Shown piece by piece: positions 5,836 to 6,854 of a stretch of 6,854 bases of DNA. How positions within the stretch are numbered: the first letter of the stretch is position 1; each line of letters opens with the position of its first letter. The notes under the pieces are model-generated. The model was not told the origin of the DNA, searched no databases, and saw only the letters and a program-made list of their open reading frames with translations. A program made the translations under genes and the position numbers. Source of the stretch: JBBABP01 sp041657585 (GTDB lineage: Bacteria; Patescibacteriota; Gracilibacteria; Absconditabacterales; Absconditicoccaceae); NCBI GenBank assembly GCA_041657585.1, contig JBBABP010000055.1, positions 1 through 6,854 on the forward strand. The letters run 5' to 3'.

Positions 5836-6426
5836 TTAGTTACATTTATCTGCTATATCTTTGCAGATTTGATAAAATTCTTTTTTAGAAAGAGTATTTT
5901 TCATTTTGTTAGCAATAGTGCAACAGAGGACCACATTCCCCTTCTCATATCCTCTATTATTATCTAATCTATCACAGGATAATTGTCGTTTTGTTTTGTC
6001 AGATTCTTTTCATTCTTTGTAATAAATAAATCAATACTTCATATCATATCAAGTATAATAACATTTTCCGTCTTGCTTTTCTCGTGATTCCAATAAATCA
6101 TCAACTGATATTTTAAAATCAATATTTCTCTTTTTTGCTCATTGAGATAGCTGTTTGATTATGATATTTAATGCTCATTGGATAGTTTCTCTATCCTTAT
6201 CTCTTTTTTTGTAAGTTCTGTCTCTTTTACATTCTTTACACTCGTATAAATAACGATATTTTCAAACCCAATAATTATCCAATCGTTGAACGACAAAATC
6301 TTTAGGATGTTTTAATTTTTGGCATTTGATGCATTTATGTTGTTTTTCGCCAAAAACAATATCTTCCCATTTTTTCTTGGTAGCTTCAGCTTTTTGTTTT
6401 TGTATTTCTGGATTGTCTATGTACAT
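5836..6426 (-). CDS. HNH endonuclease with N-terminal zinc-binding CxxC pairs
   Basis: Read on the minus strand from ATG 6426, this gives 196 residues and ends in TAA 5838-5836. Six in-frame TGAs occur (first at 6264-6262); the standard code would split it. The N-terminal half has two CxxC pairs, HKCIKCQKLKHPKDF (C32, C35) and YECKECKRDR (C63, C66), as in zinc ribbons of phage-type and homing-type HNH proteins. The nuclease core follows: QDGKCYYTGYDM (about 118-129), then SCDRLDNNRGYEKGNVVLCC (150-169) and IANKMKNTLSKKEF (171-184). This is the pattern of HNH nucleases that carry D-R where others have D-H. It would cut DNA; the target is unknown. No intron or intein host is visible. The start at 6426 is preferred because 6564 would overlap the 82-aa gene and add a repeat-encoded stretch. 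Confidence 0.88.
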
Positions 6427-6453
6427 AAATTTAAGGATGGAAATAAATATAGT

Positions 6454-6480
6454 ACTTGCGGTACTCGCAAGACTCGCAGT
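6454..6480. repeat. Three 9-bp tandem repeats with an inverted repeat, upstream of the HNH gene
   Basis: On the plus strand three 9-mers follow one another: ACTTGCGGT, ACTCGCAAG and ACTCGCAGT, each sharing seven positions with a neighbour. Inside lies a perfect inverted repeat, CTTGCG (6455-6460) with CGCAAG (6466-6471) around five bases. The block is GC-rich against its surroundings and lies 28 bases upstream of the HNH start, where a repressor site would be expected. If translated in the HNH frame it would read as TAS/LAS repeats, which I think is a by-product. Confidence 0.55.
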
Positions 6481-6532
6481 TGCGTGATAGGTACAGTTGG
6501 CGTTTGAGTATAATTTTTTTATAAATCTAATT

Positions 6533-6781
6533 TTACAAATCAAATTCCTCCAGTAATTTATCATTCTCCCATACTTCTACTTTTTTTCAGTATTCATGAG
6601 TTTTAGCAAAACTTTTTGCTTCTTCTAAAGTAGAAAATGATCTAAGTATAATATTAACAAATTGCACTTGTCGTACTCATGATTTAGATTTGACTATTGT
6701 GATTGTTTTATGAATATTTTTTCAAGCATCGTTTATCATTTGTTGCACTTCTTCTCTTTCTTGTTGTGTAAATGCACTCAT
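6533..6781 (-). CDS. Small protein (82 aa), paralog of the 64-aa protein at 4987-5181
   Basis: Read on the minus strand from ATG 6781 to TAA 6535-6533, it has three TGA codons supplying all its glycines. An N-terminal helix of about 25 residues (SAFTQQEREEVQQMINDAG), absent from the paralog, is followed by the shared domain. That domain contains TITIVKSKSGVRQVQF, STLEEAKSFAKTHEYGKK and VEVWENDKLLEEF. Agreement with the 64-aa protein is about 26 of 53 positions by eye, including the positions of two TGA glycines. The product is soluble with no signal peptide; family and function are unknown. It lies 106 bases upstream of the HNH gene on the same strand and may be the first gene of that transcription unit. 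No Shine-Dalgarno motif is seen before the ATG, only an AT-rich stretch. Confidence 0.88.
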
Positions 6782-6854
6782 GCAAAATATTAATATGTAA
6801 ATATATTGAAGATATGTATATTCATTTTGTGGTTTTATACAAGGACATAAACTT

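Noticed and set aside
6319..6507. 62-aa plus-strand open frame with hydrophobic stretch
   Set aside because: It is antisense to the HNH gene's zinc region and its upstream repeats; the HNH protein has clear motifs.
6262..6564. Longer start for the HNH gene at 6564
   Set aside because: The extra 46 residues would overlap the 82-aa gene by 32 bases and encode the 9-bp repeats as TAS/LAS. The zinc and nuclease motifs all lie after Met at 6426.
6784..6854. Short minus-strand frame starting near the window end (ATG about 6849)
   Set aside because: It continues in a different frame through the start of the 82-aa gene, is about 45 codons, and has no recognisable features.

Overview
The window comes from an AT-rich bacterium that reads UGA as glycine (genetic code 25). 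That points to the Gracilibacteria (BD1-5) / Absconditabacteria (SR1) side of the Patescibacteria/CPR. The evidence is internal: a full-length DnaB helicase, a TPM-domain protein and a LemA protein run open only if TGA is a sense codon, and the TGA positions fall on glycines that are conserved in those families (for example both glycines of RNGPIG in DnaB). About 80 in-frame TGAs occur in nine of the ten genes, every gene ends in TAA, and none of the nine complete starts has a clear Shine-Dalgarno motif.

Positions 1-3490 form a plus-strand housekeeping block. It holds the 3' end of an unrecognised gene, then dnaB, a secretory TPM-domain (YgcG-like) membrane protein with a long glycine tail, and lemA, closed by a hairpin terminator at 3463-3486. 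TPM-domain and LemA genes are often adjacent in bacteria.

Positions 3490-4030 contain no gene. They do hold a plausible promoter (3563-3592), a stretch dense in stem-loops, pseudoknot potential and competing hairpins, and a strong terminator (3922-3953). I read this as a candidate structured non-coding RNA of about 350 nt that I cannot assign to a known family.

From 4030 to the end the window is accessory in character, with small genes on both strands. They are a 116-aa minus-strand gene with its own promoter and terminator and no UGA codons; 64-aa and 82-aa proteins that are clear paralogs on opposite strands; a 76-aa protein with tentative DUF1508/YegP likeness; a 61-aa charged protein; and a 196-aa zinc-binding HNH nuclease. 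Related hairpin-forming repeats lie before the 64-aa gene (4854-4935) and after the HNH gene (5765-5817). This arrangement suggests a small mobile or recently rearranged module, but no transposase, integrase or CRISPR array is visible.
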